The notes: generated from the letters alone by a model not told the origin. A stretch of DNA of 64,000 bases from Oscheius sp. JU75 (GCA_037178855.1 JASJZC010000001.1:7812001-7876000); one strand, 5' to 3'. Counted from the stretch's first letter, positions 12,345 through 23,600 are shown. Translations and numbers: made by a program.

Positions 12345-12415
12345 CACCACAGCCGAGTGGTTAGCGCGCTTACCCTCAACTGAGCGACCCGGATTCGATC
12401 ACCGCCGATTTTTTT
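12345..12415 (+). repeat. tRNA-like element (pol III A/B boxes)
   Basis: The A-box region is AGCCGAGTGGTTAGCGCGC and the degenerate B box is GGATTCGATCACC, followed by a T7 run typical of pol III termination. No acceptor stem pairs, so it is not a working tRNA. It lies between the converging coiled-coil and UVSSA genes and belongs with five similar elements in the window. Confidence 0.6.
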
Positions 12416-12449
12416 ATTCCGAGTTTCTAAGAGGGCCAAAGACGGCAGA

Positions 12450-15252
12450 TCATTTATGTAAGGCATGAACGAACTGGGAGCCGTGTTTCTTCTCGATTTT
12501 CGCCCTCTGAATTGCATCCAAAGTGTCGCCAATCCGCTTGAGCGTCCTCTTGTCCAGCAGCTTCTTCTCCAGCCGATCGCGAACTACTTTTCCCTCAGTA
12601 GGAGCATATCTGTCCTTCTTTTTTTTCTTTAAACCTGACAGATCTTTCCCAGTTGCCAGCTCGATGTCTCTGTGGTATTCATGCTAACAGTATTTTATTT
12701 TCACTCACCTTATGAACTCCTCTTCATCCAACTCAACTCTCTGAAGATCTGGGGCTATTGTGGGTATCTCGGCTACGGGGAAGCCTTCCTCGTCTCTGTC
12801 AACGATCGGTCCATGAATCGGGCATCTGAACCAGCTTAACAGGGCTAGGATCTGCTTACTTTGTCTTATCCCTCCTGGGACACAGCTCTCCGCTGACCAG
12901 TCTCGCCCGACATTCCCGTTTTGGCCTCAGTTCTTCGCCAATAAATGGAAACATGCGGGTCTCGTAGACTGAAGAATCTACCTTGGTCGACCTGAAAAAT
13001 AGTTGGAAAACATTTAAATGGACGCTGTCATGGGTGGATGAGTGAACGGCCAAACGCGTTTTCAAATCGGGTCCCGCAACGAACTTCCCTTGAATCGCAT
13101 TTATTCCATTTTTCGGTGCTTTACATACATTTCTAAGTGTGTAAAAATGTTTGTAAAGCAACGAAAAATGCAAAAAAAGAAGTTCGTCGCGGGACCCGAT
13201 TTGAAAACGCGTTCGGCCATCTACCCATAATGCCAGTGTCCCTTAAAAAAGTGCTCACTCTGTCTCGTCCGGCGGTCTCCAGAACCTGTGACCATCGAAG
13301 TTATTCTTCGGCGCCTCCACACTGCCTCTCTCCTCTCCCCAATACTTCAGATCGAGTCCGTAAGGGAGGACTGGTATTTTCTTGTTGTCTTCTCTTCTGA
13401 CTTCGGATTTCTCCACTGTTTTGCTACAACACGGCTGATCTGCTTCCTCGTTTTTTCTGATCTTCTCCATGATGTATTTCGGAACTTCGTAGGGTAGCAC
13501 GAAGTCTTCCACTAAAAACCTCGGCTGACCAGGAAAGAGAAGTAAGAAGCAGCATATGGATACAATAAGGCATCTACAGTAATCCATCCACAGTAGCCTG
13601 TTCACAGTATCTCATGTACAGAACCTGAATGATGCTAAGAATTGTACATGGGGACTGTTGACGGACTAGTTGGACTACTGTGATGGGGTGGGGGTCTACT
13701 TTAACCGGGTTACCGTAGAAATGCGGAGAAAACGAAACCCCTGTATTACTGTAAGACCCACATTCTTTTTCCGGAACATCTTCCATGTCACTGTCTTCCG
13801 AGTCACTATCATCCTTCTTGTGCTTCTTCCTGGTCAGTTTCAGCTCCTCCACCTTCTGAACGAGTCCAGCCAGTCGAGACTTCAGCTCGACCAGTTGACC
13901 TATCTGCTCCTGTCGAGCTCCAAACTTTTGGAGGGCGGACAGAGAGTGGATGAGATACTTTAGATATCCGTCCAGGGTTCGGTGCCCATCTCGAACAGCC
14001 TCAACTACGGCTTCATTGTCTTCGCTGACGAGAACTTCTGGCTGGATCGTCTTTAGGACTACCACCACGCCGTCTGTGATTCCGTTCAGGCGATCCTAGA
14101 ATTGGTTCTTTGAGATAGTAAGGGCTTCTCACATTATCTGAAGATGAGGGCTCATCGATAGTATCTAGGGAAGAATCTTCGAAGGAAGGGACGAGAATCC
14201 GAAGACCTGATTCGACCTCGGTTATACTTCTCTCGATGTCCCCCTTCGAGCTTTCAAACTTTTCCATTATCTTCCTCGTCTTCTTCCCATTCTGCTCAGC
14301 CACTTTCTGTTCTTGTTTCTCTCGAGCTCGTCTCTGTGCGTCTACTTCGGCTGTAGCCCTCTCGTAGTCTACGGACTGTAAACGGGAGTTTGATCCGCAG
14401 TGGCAGAGTCACTAACCTTCGAGTTTTGAAGGAACGGACAAATAAAGTCAAGACTGGGGTAGCCGGCTTGGAACTTCTCGTGCCACGCCTTTATAGCCTG
14501 AAACAAGGATCTGCGACTCAGTCTCACTGTCTGGGATAAAGAAAAGGTAAACATTGGCTTTCGTGGCGGGACTCGTTACTCTTTTTATTACCTTAATAGA
14601 AACCTACCTTAATAGCAGCAATCTTCAGCTCTTTGGCTCCTGCTGACGGTCCTGGCAGTGGCATTCGAAGCGGATTACTCTCACATACCAGTTCCAAAAA
14701 CTCCTAAAGAACTGTCTGACACAAAAGTGGAATGATTACCGGTAGCTTCTCGATGATTTCCAGTCGGAACTGATGGCTTCGATGGAAGAAGTAGTCGGTC
14801 AATAGCAGCGCGGCATGGCGTGTAACTGCATCCCATTTCTACACGAGAATATTCAAATCTTTCCGAAATCCTACCTCTAGATGAATAAAGAGTCTTTCCA
14901 CAAGATCAGAAATAATCTGTACACTGCTTTTCACGAGATTTCTCAGCTCTTTGAACTCCCTGGCGTCGCTGGGCAGCTTTAGGTCATCGCCGCACAAAAT
15001 CTTTAACTTAACCTCTTTCAGAAAATGGATTCTCTCACCTGTGAGATGAGTCTATTAACCAGACGGCCGGTCTGTGGAATTCCGTCCATCGAAATTGTGA
15101 AACTTTAACCTTGTTTGCGAAATCAGCATGTCTCTATGAGCGTTGCTACGCGGTTTTGGAGCGTAGCAATGCTTTCGTGTTGGGACGCCCATCAGATGGT
15201 TAAGTATACTGACCATCTTGGAGAGCTCATTTATCATCAAAAGTGACGTCAT
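12450..15252 (-). CDS. UVSSA: UV-stimulated scaffold protein A
   Basis: UVSSA acts in transcription-coupled nucleotide excision repair. It binds stalled RNA polymerase II with the CSA/CSB proteins, recruits TFIIH and stabilises CSB through USP7. The protein starts MTSLLMINELSKM and has a VHS/ENTH-like helical N-terminus containing FHRSHQFRLEIIEKLPEFLE. A Lys-rich linker and the conserved motifs VLPYGLDLKYWGEE and HRFWRPPDET follow. The C-terminal zinc-binding region reads ECRARLVSGELCPRRDKTK and continues CPIHGPIVDRDEEG. These match the family in order. At least ten exons are joined by mostly short introns. The 267-bp intron at 12992-13258 is almost filled by a fold-back element. The TGA stop is at 12452-12450, and a minus-strand AATAAA occurs at about 12418-12413. 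It converges on the coiled-coil gene. Confidence 0.93.
13021..13240. mobile_element. Fold-back MITE in a UVSSA intron
   Basis: The two arms are near-perfect inverted copies. The left reads inward through CGCGTTTTCAAATCGGGTCC and the right through GGACCCGATTTGAAAACGCG. The outer ends GACGCTGTCATGGG and its counterpart at 13227-13240 also pair. A second inner match (CATTTTTCG...TGCTTTACA) extends the hairpin. It lies wholly within intron 12992-13258. Confidence 0.88.
15139..15173. repeat. Short hairpin in a UVSSA intron
   Basis: AGCGTTGCTACGC and GCGTAGCAATGCT face each other across nine bases, giving a 13-bp stem with one mismatch. It is near the 5' end of UVSSA in the first intron. The function is unknown and it may be a fragment of a fold-back element. 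Confidence 0.5.
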
Positions 15253-15729
15253 ATCAGGTGAACGTGAACGGACATGGACGTCCTTCCTGTGGAATACACA
15301 GACCTCCCTCTTCTCCGGGACAGAGTCTTTCTGCCCACTTCATAATTGCTTCCCTTACTCGGAACACAAGGACCTTCCTTCGGAGGACACCGGCGACCTT
15401 CCACGAACACACTCGTCCCCCTGTCTTGACCACCCTTCTTGGCAAGAAGAAAGGGGGATAAGGATAATGAATCGAGAGAGTCTCCACATTGATAAGGGGA
15501 TAAGGGACAGGGCCACCTTACACATGCTTTAAGCTTTCTTCCCCAAGGGTACTTTACGGTTCTACCTGCTTGACTCTTCCTCTCTTACTCCGGAGAAGCT
15601 TCTAAGAGTATGTAATGTTCATCAGCAATATTAAAATATTTTAGGCTTGGAAGAGAGGGGCATCTCAAATATTGGGTAGGAACCTTCATTCTCAATGAGC
15701 ATCCATCATTCCACAGTAAAGATCTATCA
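15253..15729. other. Intergenic region between UVSSA and a small gene
   Basis: This separates divergently read genes. Open frames exist on both strands at 15254-15532 but none joins a recognisable protein. The stretch 15456-15565 recurs inverted at 18606-18720. Confidence 0.4.
15456..15565 (+). repeat. Outer inverted repeat, left member
   Basis: The sequence including GAGAGAGTCTCCACATTGAT and TTACACATGCTTTAAGCTTT matches, inverted and with moderate divergence, the segment 18606-18720 on the far side of the large palindrome. It looks like the remains of an older inverted duplication around the same centre. Confidence 0.7.
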
Positions 15730-16294
15730 ATGGAGAGAAGCATGTTCCACAGACTCGGAGCCGTTCATCTCGGTTCGTATAGGAAGAGAAACATCGATGT
15801 CATGCGAAGGATCAGTGGAGGCATCTACAGCTCTGTAAGTCTTCAGTGCTCTTTACTCGAACAACGCTCTTTTCGCCATTTGTCAAGGACAAGTTTTTTT
15901 GTCAGAAAATAGCGAAAAACTTGGCAGAAGTTACATTTGTCAAGTGTTACCCGCGACAATTCTTAACAAGTGCCAAGTTTTTCCAATTTTATAAGTTGGA
16001 TATTTCAGGGATGTGTCTACGACTTCTTTCTCATCCAATCGGACGGTCCCGACCAGAAGACTCTCTTTATCAAGATCAACAGAATGATGTATAATAGACT
16101 GTTATACCGTGATGTTCGTCTGGGATTTGAGCCAGCAAGACCTCGATCTCTCTCTCCATTGGGTCACCAACTTCAGCGTCGTTCTCTGCAAAGCGCCTTT
16201 GGAACTTTCTACCATTTTTGAAGTGGTTTCGGCAGAGACAACCGTGGACAACAAGAAGAAACGATTGGATAGTTTTCTTCATGAGATGGTGTAG
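15730..16294 (+). CDS. Small unknown protein, frame break near 16085
   Basis: The first exon (15730-15837) encodes MERSMFHRLGAVHLGSYRKR and onward, then an intron GTAAG...TTTCAG runs to 16009. The second exon starts GCVYDFFLIQSDGPDQKTLF. At about 16085 the convincing reading shifts by one base. The next frame continues VMFVWDLSQQDLDLSLHWVT and ends in a Lys-rich tail before TAG near 16294. The unshifted frame runs on into a basic, unlikely peptide. Either there is a sequencing or indel error, a real frameshift, or one of the two readings is not coding. I do not recognise the family. AATAAA occurs at 16443. Confidence 0.4.
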
Positions 16295-16442
16295 CATTAT
16301 AAGCCGGAAGAAGTGTCAGTCGGTACGACAATGCAACAGTGTTGTGAAGTGGTAATTGCTTCTACTATTGATGCAATATTTATGTTTCGTTTGTGTTCTA
16401 TTAATATACAATAGGAGTGCGCTTTCGGCACTTCGAGACACC

Positions 16443-16448
16443 AATAAA
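16443..16448 (+). terminator. Polyadenylation signal AATAAA
   Basis: Canonical hexamer about 150 bases after the end of the small unknown gene on the plus strand. Confidence 0.4.
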
Positions 16449-16576
16449 CGACTGTTTGACTTCACGCTCCCGTGTTACAACAAACAGTAATAAAATATTC
16501 AAAACAAACGACATATTAGGACATTAGCTGAAAAGCACCTTCAGTTTAGAGATCTGCTGGTGATTTCTATAGTCGG

Positions 16577-17290
16577 TTAGAATGTGCGAGTGGCCGAAAC
16601 AGAACTGACATCGTTGTGCCTTACTTCTGCAGTTGTGAGGTTCGTTTGCTTGAGAAAAACCGTCTTCTCCGGGGCAGGGTCTTCTTTTATGGTTTGTCTC
16701 CAAAGAAGATGGAATGTGGCTGTGGGTATGGCGGAGAGAGCTATCTTCAGTAGACAGAGAAGAAAGGCAGCCGTTTGAATATCACTACCTGTAAACTTCG
16801 TTTGAGAAGTTTTGCTTAATGAATTACCCTTGAAACCGAGCTTGTAGAGCGTCCCCTCTGTCCCGTAGTATTTCGTAAAGAGACTGTTGATGAGCTGTCC
16901 TATTGGCAGAACGAGAATCAGCTGAAATCCTTCTGTTTCATCAACTTGCGCCACACTTACCCAGCTAACGAAGAAGGCCTTTCGATAGGCGAGATGACTA
17001 TTTTCGTAGACTGCGTATCCCATGATGAACGAAAGACAGAGGATGCAAACCAAAATGAACGATGCGAGAATCAGATCACCGGTGTCTGAAAGGTTTACGT
17101 TCGGTTTTACGAGCCACTACTTACCATGCTCCTGGCCGCTCCAAAATATAGTCTCGAAGAAGTTATAGAAGGACCAGAGAATAATAGAAATAACACAAAT
17201 AGTCCCGGAAAATCTGAGAGATTTAGGAACGTTCATGTGAGAAGCTTGAGTAGAGGGCGAAGAGAGCGGGAATAATTTGAGTCTTCCCAT
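16577..17290 (-). CDS. Four-pass membrane protein, left palindrome copy
   Basis: This is identical in sequence to the gene at 17465-18178. Four exons encode about 200 residues. A Ser-rich start (MGRLKLFPLSSPSTQ) precedes four hydrophobic segments: one around CVISIILWSFYNFFE, one around FILVCILCLSFIMGYAVY, one around LILVLPIGQLINSLF and one around AAFLLCLLKIALSAI. A hydrophilic tail ends SSVSATRTF. No enzyme motif is seen. The family is unknown; the topology resembles small tetraspan proteins. Its 3' flank differs from the right copy because the palindrome ends just beyond the stop. I found no AATAAA there, so this copy may be the derived one. Confidence 0.7.
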
Positions 17291-17464
17291 CCGGTGGTGT
17301 GATTGAAAAAAGAAAAAGAAAATCAATTCTTATCTGTGAGGTGGTGTGATTGAAATGACCACCCTTGAATTATTCTCTTCCTCTTATCTGTCGGGCTGTG
17401 GTCATTTCAATCACATCACAGATAAGAATTGATTTTCTTTTTCTTTTTTCAATCACACCACCGG
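17291..17464. promoter_or_regulatory. Shared bidirectional upstream region
   Basis: Only 174 bp separate the two head-to-head start codons, so any promoter must be shared or duplicated by the palindrome itself. It contains the repeated word GGTGTGATTGAAATGACCAC, its inverted counterpart and a polypyrimidine run. The role is inferred from position. Confidence 0.5.
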
Positions 17465-18178
17465 ATGGGAAGACTCAAATTATTCCCGCTCTCTTCGCCC
17501 TCTACTCAAGCTTCTCACATGAACGTTCCTAAATCTCTCAGATTTTCCGGGACTATTTGTGTTATTTCTATTATTCTCTGGTCCTTCTATAACTTCTTCG
17601 AGACTATATTTTGGAGCGGCCAGGAGCATGGTAAGTAGTGGCTCGTAAAACCGAACGTAAACCTTTCAGACACCGGTGATCTGATTCTCGCATCGTTCAT
17701 TTTGGTTTGCATCCTCTGTCTTTCGTTCATCATGGGATACGCAGTCTACGAAAATAGTCATCTCGCCTATCGAAAGGCCTTCTTCGTTAGCTGGGTAAGT
17801 GTGGCGCAAGTTGATGAAACAGAAGGATTTCAGCTGATTCTCGTTCTGCCAATAGGACAGCTCATCAACAGTCTCTTTACGAAATACTACGGGACAGAGG
17901 GGACGCTCTACAAGCTCGGTTTCAAGGGTAATTCATTAAGCAAAACTTCTCAAACGAAGTTTACAGGTAGTGATATTCAAACGGCTGCCTTTCTTCTCTG
18001 TCTACTGAAGATAGCTCTCTCCGCCATACCCACAGCCACATTCCATCTTCTTTGGAGACAAACCATAAAAGAAGACCCTGCCCCGGAGAAGACGGTTTTT
18101 CTCAAGCAAACGAACCTCACAACTGCAGAAGTAAGGCACAACGATGTCAGTTCTGTTTCGGCCACTCGCACATTCTAA
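17465..18178 (+). CDS. Four-pass membrane protein, right palindrome copy
   Basis: Mirror copy of the gene at 16577-17290. Exon joins are H-D-T-G (CATG/GTAAGT...TTTCAG/ACACC), then W/L after FFVSW, then K-G-S after GFK. The introns are 36-55 bp. Four membrane segments cover most of the chain, and the C-terminal 45 residues are polar (begins TIKEDPAPEKTVFLKQ). An AATAAA at 18378 lies outside the palindrome arm, so this copy keeps what looks like the native 3' end. Exact function and family are unknown. Confidence 0.72.
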
Positions 18179-18377
18179 CCGACTATAGAAATCACCAGCA
18201 GATCTCTAAACTGAACAAGCAAAATCATGGAAGAAGCACGTGTCGCTCCCGACCTTTTGACCAGATTCCCCGCCTCCAAGAGGAGGACCCTTTGACTCGT
18301 GTGTTCGCGTGTTCGTATGTGTGTGGCTTCCTCGCTGTAATTATGTACCACCTCCTATATCTCTCTATACCCCAACC

Positions 18378-18383
18378 AATAAA
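18378..18383 (+). terminator. Polyadenylation signal AATAAA
   Basis: Canonical hexamer 200 bases after the right-copy stop codon and outside the palindrome, so the left copy has no equivalent. Confidence 0.5.
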
Positions 18384-18605
18384 CTAGTATTCGAACTATT
18401 AGTGAACGGTAATAAATCGTAGGATAGACGCATACAGACTCTCAACTCACAATAGACTATCTTCTTATAACAGCCGTCTGCCCTACGAACAGCACGCAAT
18501 CTAAATTCGTTTGCACGAGCAATAAAGTTTCTAAACAGAATAAAAAAAAGTTCATTGAAGCATTGGAAATTGCAACAAAATAAAGATCTTTTCGCGAAAG
18601 CTGAG

Positions 18606-18720
18606 CAGAACCGCAAAGTACCCTAGGAGAAGAAAGCTTAAAGCATGTGTAAGGTGGCCCTGTCCTTTATCCCTATTTTCAATGTGGAGACTCTCTCGAT
18701 TCATTATCCTTATTCCCCAC
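18606..18720 (-). repeat. Outer inverted repeat, right member
   Basis: Inverted, diverged copy of 15456-15565. It shares AAGCTTAAAGCATGTGTAAG, GGTGGCCCTGTCC and GTGGAGACTCTCTCGATTCA. The distance from the palindrome differs on the two sides (976 bp left, 392 bp right), so the left flank has gained or the right flank has lost sequence. Confidence 0.7.
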
Positions 18721-18721
18721 G

Positions 18722-18820
18722 GGTGTCTCGGTTACTCGCACATTCTAACTGACTACAGAAATCACCAGCAGAACTCTGAGCTGAAATTGACATCGTTGTG
18801 CCTTACTTCTGCAGTTGTGA
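18722..18820. pseudogene. Remnant of a third four-pass gene copy
   Basis: 18722-18783 resembles the 3' end of the right-hand gene (ACTCGCACATTCTAAC, then AAATCACCAGCAGA) with several differences. It is joined directly to 18784-18820, which matches the same gene's last exon in the opposite orientation (GACATCGTTGTGCCTTACTT). No open gene remains. It looks like a scar from an earlier inverted duplication of the same locus. Confidence 0.65.
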
Positions 18821-18952
18821 ATCGTCGTACAACCCTACTATATACTACCTGTGCTCCTTTGCCAGAAAGAATAACGACGTGACTTATATTCGGAGCCTAG
18901 TTAGTGTGCGTATTTATCACAGGATATGAGATCAAAAACAATGGAATGAGCA

Positions 18953-20145
18953 TTAGTTCCCGAATGCTTTACACATCTTCTTGCTCGTCTGCTTGCTCCC
19001 CTTCGTCTTCTCTTCGCGCCTCTGTTGAATAACAAGCCGCTCCTGCTCAACCAGCTTCTCACTTTTCGGATGCTCTTCAAGCAGTTTCGATAGATCAATC
19101 TCAGCCTCGTCCAGCTTCCAAGTCTCTATCAACGCTTTGGCTCGTCGATAGAGAGCCTTCTCATTGACAGCGTCCCGATTCAGGACTTCGGAAGCGGCTG
19201 ACTGTGCCTCATAGAAGTTACCCGTGTTTAAGAGACATTGTGACAGATTCAGGAACAGGGAAATGTTCTGGAAAGAGGATATTCAGATGTGAGAAAATGT
19301 TGATACCTTCTGGTCCAGCTCGATCCATTCCGGCTCTCCAGGTTTCTCTCTCAACAGCAGGTGATCCAATCTTTGAAGAGCCTCCCGGTAGCGGATCTCT
19401 GCTTCCTTGTACTCTTTCTACATCAATCTTATATGTTTCATTATAGAATCGAACCTTCTTGAAGAGCTCATTCCCCTCCTCACGAAGAGTCTCCACAGAT
19501 GCCAGCTTCTCTTCCGAATTCAGTTGCCATCCGTCGGGTTTGTAGTCTTCCGGTTGAGTGACAGACTTCAGATGGAAGATGACACGAAGTGGGGAAGGAG
19601 ATTTCATGTACTCGTCCAGAGCTGAGTATCCAGTTCCTTCAGCCATTGAAGCAGCACACATGTGAGTAGCATGACCGTGGTCGTGTCCATCGCAGGGTCT
19701 GGCAATATCTCGAAGTTTCTTCGAGACCATGGGGAAGGAAACCAGCTCGCGCTGTTCCACGTCAAATTGGGAAATCTAAATGTAATCTATTCCATCAGTA
19801 CTGGATACCTAAAGAAACAACCTCATCGACGAGCATAGATCGAAGACAGGTCTCGAAGATGGGAAGCTGGAACTTCTTGCCAAAAATCAACTCTAGAGGC
19901 TGACCATAGCCATCAGGCCATTTCTTCCTCGTGTCGTCTATGGAAACGTAGGCTTCCCGTCCCTCAGGCATTCCAGATTCCGATGTGACTGGGTCAATGG
20001 GACGGAGGACTTCGTAGTGGAAGACAGCCTTCGTGCCTTAGAATAATGATTTTGGGAGAGAATAGATTGGAAACGGACCTGTCCTGTACTCGGGCACTTT
20101 CCCCTTCCCCGCATTGACAGTCTTCTTCACACAGGACGGTTTCAT
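18953..20145 (-). CDS. AIP: AH-receptor-interacting protein, FKBP-TPR co-chaperone
   Basis: AIP-type proteins are Hsp90 co-chaperones with an FKBP-like N-terminal domain and three TPR repeats. The start [16 protein letters not shown] lies just behind TTTTCCAG. The FKBP-like part contains [25 protein letters not shown] and [17 protein letters not shown]. The TPR part contains [19 protein letters not shown] and [18 protein letters not shown], both close to the AIP pattern, and a Lys-rich C-terminus ends [10 protein letters not shown] before TAA. About 330 residues fits the family. Peptidyl-prolyl isomerase activity is usually absent in this class. It is the most downstream gene of a minus-strand run with DNAJC16 and SARAF. 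Confidence 0.9.
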
Positions 20146-20637
20146 TGCTGGAAAATGGGTAGATAGGACGGAAACATTGCTATAATGAGAGAGAGAGAGA
20201 GAAGAATTTGTCTACAATGATCTCCATTTTCAATCACAAGAAACAGTTTATTTCTTTTGCGCTAAAAATTGTAGTTGTTACTAATAGCTACAGTTCGTCT
20301 ATAGTTATCAGAACATAACAACTCTTAAAAACTGTGTTTGTGCTTCCAAAACGCAATTCGCCCAAAATGCGTGATTATGTACAAGGTGATCAATTTGGTT
20401 TACGATAGTTTTCGTGGCAGGGCCCACAGATTGAGAAAGAAAGAGAACCATGACAGGTAGTATGATCAGGACAGGTTAACCGATAGGAATGGGATAAGAA
20501 CAAAGAAAAATCCGAGATTCATTTTGTCTCCGTACAAAATATTATGTGAGCTCTTTTGGTAAGTTTGCACATCCTGAAACCGAATTGCGACTGAAAATTG
20601 CATGAGATGGTGGGGGAACTGAAAGACATGAAGTAAA
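20146..20637. other. Intergenic spacer between AIP and DNAJC16
   Basis: No gene seen. It has a GA microsatellite near 20188-20201 and a motif TTTTCGTGGCAGGGCCCAC at about 20409 that resembles the interior of the family 1 fold-back elements. Confidence 0.4.
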
Positions 20638-23600
20638 TCATTTGAGATTTTCTGGCCACTCGGGGATGTAATATCGGCGGATGCTGCCCTCAAGAAGGCG
20701 GTCCAGCCAATTGGGGAAACTGTTCAGGACGTTGTCCGTATTGATGCTCGAGATGCTTCTTCGTAACATCGCGTGCTCTTCACGTGTACCCTTCTCTTCA
20801 TCATCGTCGTCTGAGTCAGACGACTCTGGGAAGTCGTCATCGTCATCGAAGCCGAGAAAATGACGATTGCCGCCAGTGGTGTGTTTTGGGTGGTAGATCG
20901 AGAAGTAGAGTTTCCAGCCACATAGGGCCAGAACAGTTCCGATCGTCTGCCGTGGATTGATTCCCTGGAAAGTTCTTTTAATAGTTTGTAACTTCGGGGG
21001 ATTGAGGGCGAGCTCCTTGCAAGATTGGTAAACAATCAGGAAAAAAGCAGGCTTACTGGATATCTTTACAATCAAAGGAGACGTTTTCTAGTCTCTGGGT
21101 ATGTTCTTCTGTAAACACCGACGCTGGACGACGCACTGCGCAGATTTACGCAATGGCTTAGTGGTTAGCGTGCTGGGCTATAAATCTGAGCGACCCGTGT
21201 TCGATCCCCGGCAATGTAGCTTTTAACAATGACTAAGTAGAACATCAAAAGGCTTGGAAAAAGATTGCTTGGACCAGAAAAAAATCCAACGCGGAGATTT
21301 CTCTGTACACCGTACCCTCTCGCCGAGTTCCATGCTGGTGCGTCAAGGTAGTTTCAGCAAGAATCGTAAGCTCACCTTCAGCCGTTCACAGAAGCTCTCA
21401 TTCCCAATCATGGCCGATTCCCCTAGAGGAAGCGTATGCTCTAGCAGTTTGCGGAACCAGGGCAGGTTCTTGTCGACCATGAGATAGCCGAAAGAGAAGG
21501 TCTTGTTGCTGAAGCTGTTTTGTGAAGATACCAATAAAATTTCTCACTTTCTCAATGGGAAGACATATTGGGCGAATTGGTTCAAGAGACGATCTTTGCT
21601 CTCCTCGTCCACGAGCACGACCAGTGACCGACAGCCTGGCTTCAGAAGTCGAATCATTCCATAGTAGCTCTCCGCGCGGAGCTCGTGAAGCAGAGGGCTC
21701 ATTATCGACATCACCCTGTTGATTTCTGTCATCTTTTTCGATATCTGTCTCACCTCTTGACCTTCTGTTCCGGGTTCTTCTCCTGACTCTTCATCGATTC
21801 CTTGGTCTTCGGGTCCTCTGGGTGCCAGTCGTCCATCGAGGCTTCCTTCTTCATTTTCTTTAATCCGGAAGCCTCAGAGTTCATATAGCTGACAACGTAG
21901 CCCAGCACGAAAATGATTAGGAATGTTCCGAGGACCGAGAGCAGGGGATAGGCTTCTTCCTTGGTCACGTGGAACTTGGCACTTTCCCAGAGACGGAAAA
22001 TCGTCCTAGTCCATCTGGTCCAGAGAGTCGGGTAGTACTCGTCTTGCTGAAAGAGTAGACTACTTCCCAACTGTCCCTCTACTCACAATCTCTCCTACAG
22101 CTCCAGTATGTTCGAGACGGATTCTCTGTGCCACCACCTCCCCGATAAGTTGATCCATCTTGCCCTCATCGCCATCCCATCCGCCAGCCAGCCAATGGAA
22201 CTTGGCCTTCACATGCTCGATTCTCCAGATGACCAGAACATCTCGAGAGATTTTCTGAACCATTCCTTTACGACTGTTTCCTGTAAATTTACCGAGCTGA
22301 CCGGGGCGGCCTTCTCGAGGAAGGGACGGAGCCATTCGGCCTGCTTGTTCGCGAAAATGTAGGTCAGTCGGACCTGAAAGAATCGGGTCAAATTGAATGC
22401 GGAGAGGACAAACGTGCTGGGAAGACCAGTTCTTGTTGGCCTTCTTGACATACTGAGCATACTTCTCGAGCAGACTCGAGTCTTCTTGTCCCTCCACCAC
22501 AGGAAGAATGACACAGAGCTGTCGTTGATTCCTCGAACTGATAGGACATATCTCGTCCAGATATTTGCTAGACGACAGCTGAAAAATAGGTTCTTCTTTA
22601 CTTCACTCGACCTACTCTGCTCAGAGACAAAAATTTGTTCTGGTCGATGAAGGTGGAGAGGGCTTCCATCGTGAACTGACTTCCGCTCGAGATGGAGATT
22701 CGCGCAACTGGGCCGCTCTGAAAGATGGATTCATCTATGTTTTCTTGAGCTTTTACCTCTGGCGAGTCATTAAAAATGAGGACGTTGTCACACTGAGTAC
22801 ACTTGATGTCGAGAGCGTTCCGCATCGAGACCACCTCGTCTGTGTTCTCGCCCAGATGAACGTAGCCGAATCGGGCAAAGTGAGAATACTTCATGGCTGT
22901 CAAGAGATAGCGTGTTCTGGGCTCGGGCAGGGCTCCCAAGATGAGGACGGAGATCTGAAACACGGATTGGATAACTTTGCACCCTTAGCGATCTTCCTAC
23001 CCTTTCTACAGTCTCAAGGCGCAATTTTCAGGCATTGGCACCTTGTCACTTACTCTTAAACGCAACTTTGTACGTCCATCTGCATTTACGCACCACGACT
23101 GCTGACCGAAGGCGCCGTCGCTCGTTATAAACAGCTCAGCGGTTAGCGCACAGGACTATGATTTTGAGCGATCCGGATTGGATTCCCGCCCATTTTTTCC
23201 GAATTTTTGTAACGGCGGCGAGGCTGGTATACTTTCTTTTATGGAAAAATAACAATTTTACAAGAGCTTACCTTGTTCGAGCTGCTCCAGCTGTCCACGA
23301 ACCTCTTCAGCATATCGTAAGAGCTGATAGGAAGAAGGTACGTCTTAGGAATGACGTCCCTAGCAAAGAGACGAACTCCTCTTAAAAGTAGCTACTCTTT
23401 GATATTCGTAGTAAGTTTACCTCGGATTCAGAGTCCGCATATCATTTCGGAAGTGTATGACTCGGCCGTCGATGATGGCCACAATCGAGGGCAGATGTGT
23501 GACTCGAAGTTTCTCAGCCAGATTTCCGTCTATCATCGCGTTGACAGTTCCTATTCCGTATCCTGGAGGGAGAGTATGAATCAGAGAACAGTTTCTTTCT

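Larger units (their letters stand above)
16541..18214. repeat. Large near-perfect palindrome
   Basis: Two arms of about 820 bp mirror each other around 17377.5. Every pair of coordinates I checked sums to 34755. Both arms translate identically over all four exons and carry identical introns. The only asymmetry I found is a 5-bp insertion (GGTGG) at 17340-17344. The unpaired centre is about 35 bp (17363-17397). The arms end sharply at 16541 and 18214, 36 bp beyond the two stop codons. It could be a very recent inverted duplication or an assembly fold-back. Confidence 0.95.

Noticed and set aside
15218-15532. Open frames on both strands upstream of UVSSA
   Set aside because: Neither joins UVSSA or the next gene in phase, and the region is partly a repeat found inverted at 18.6 kb.
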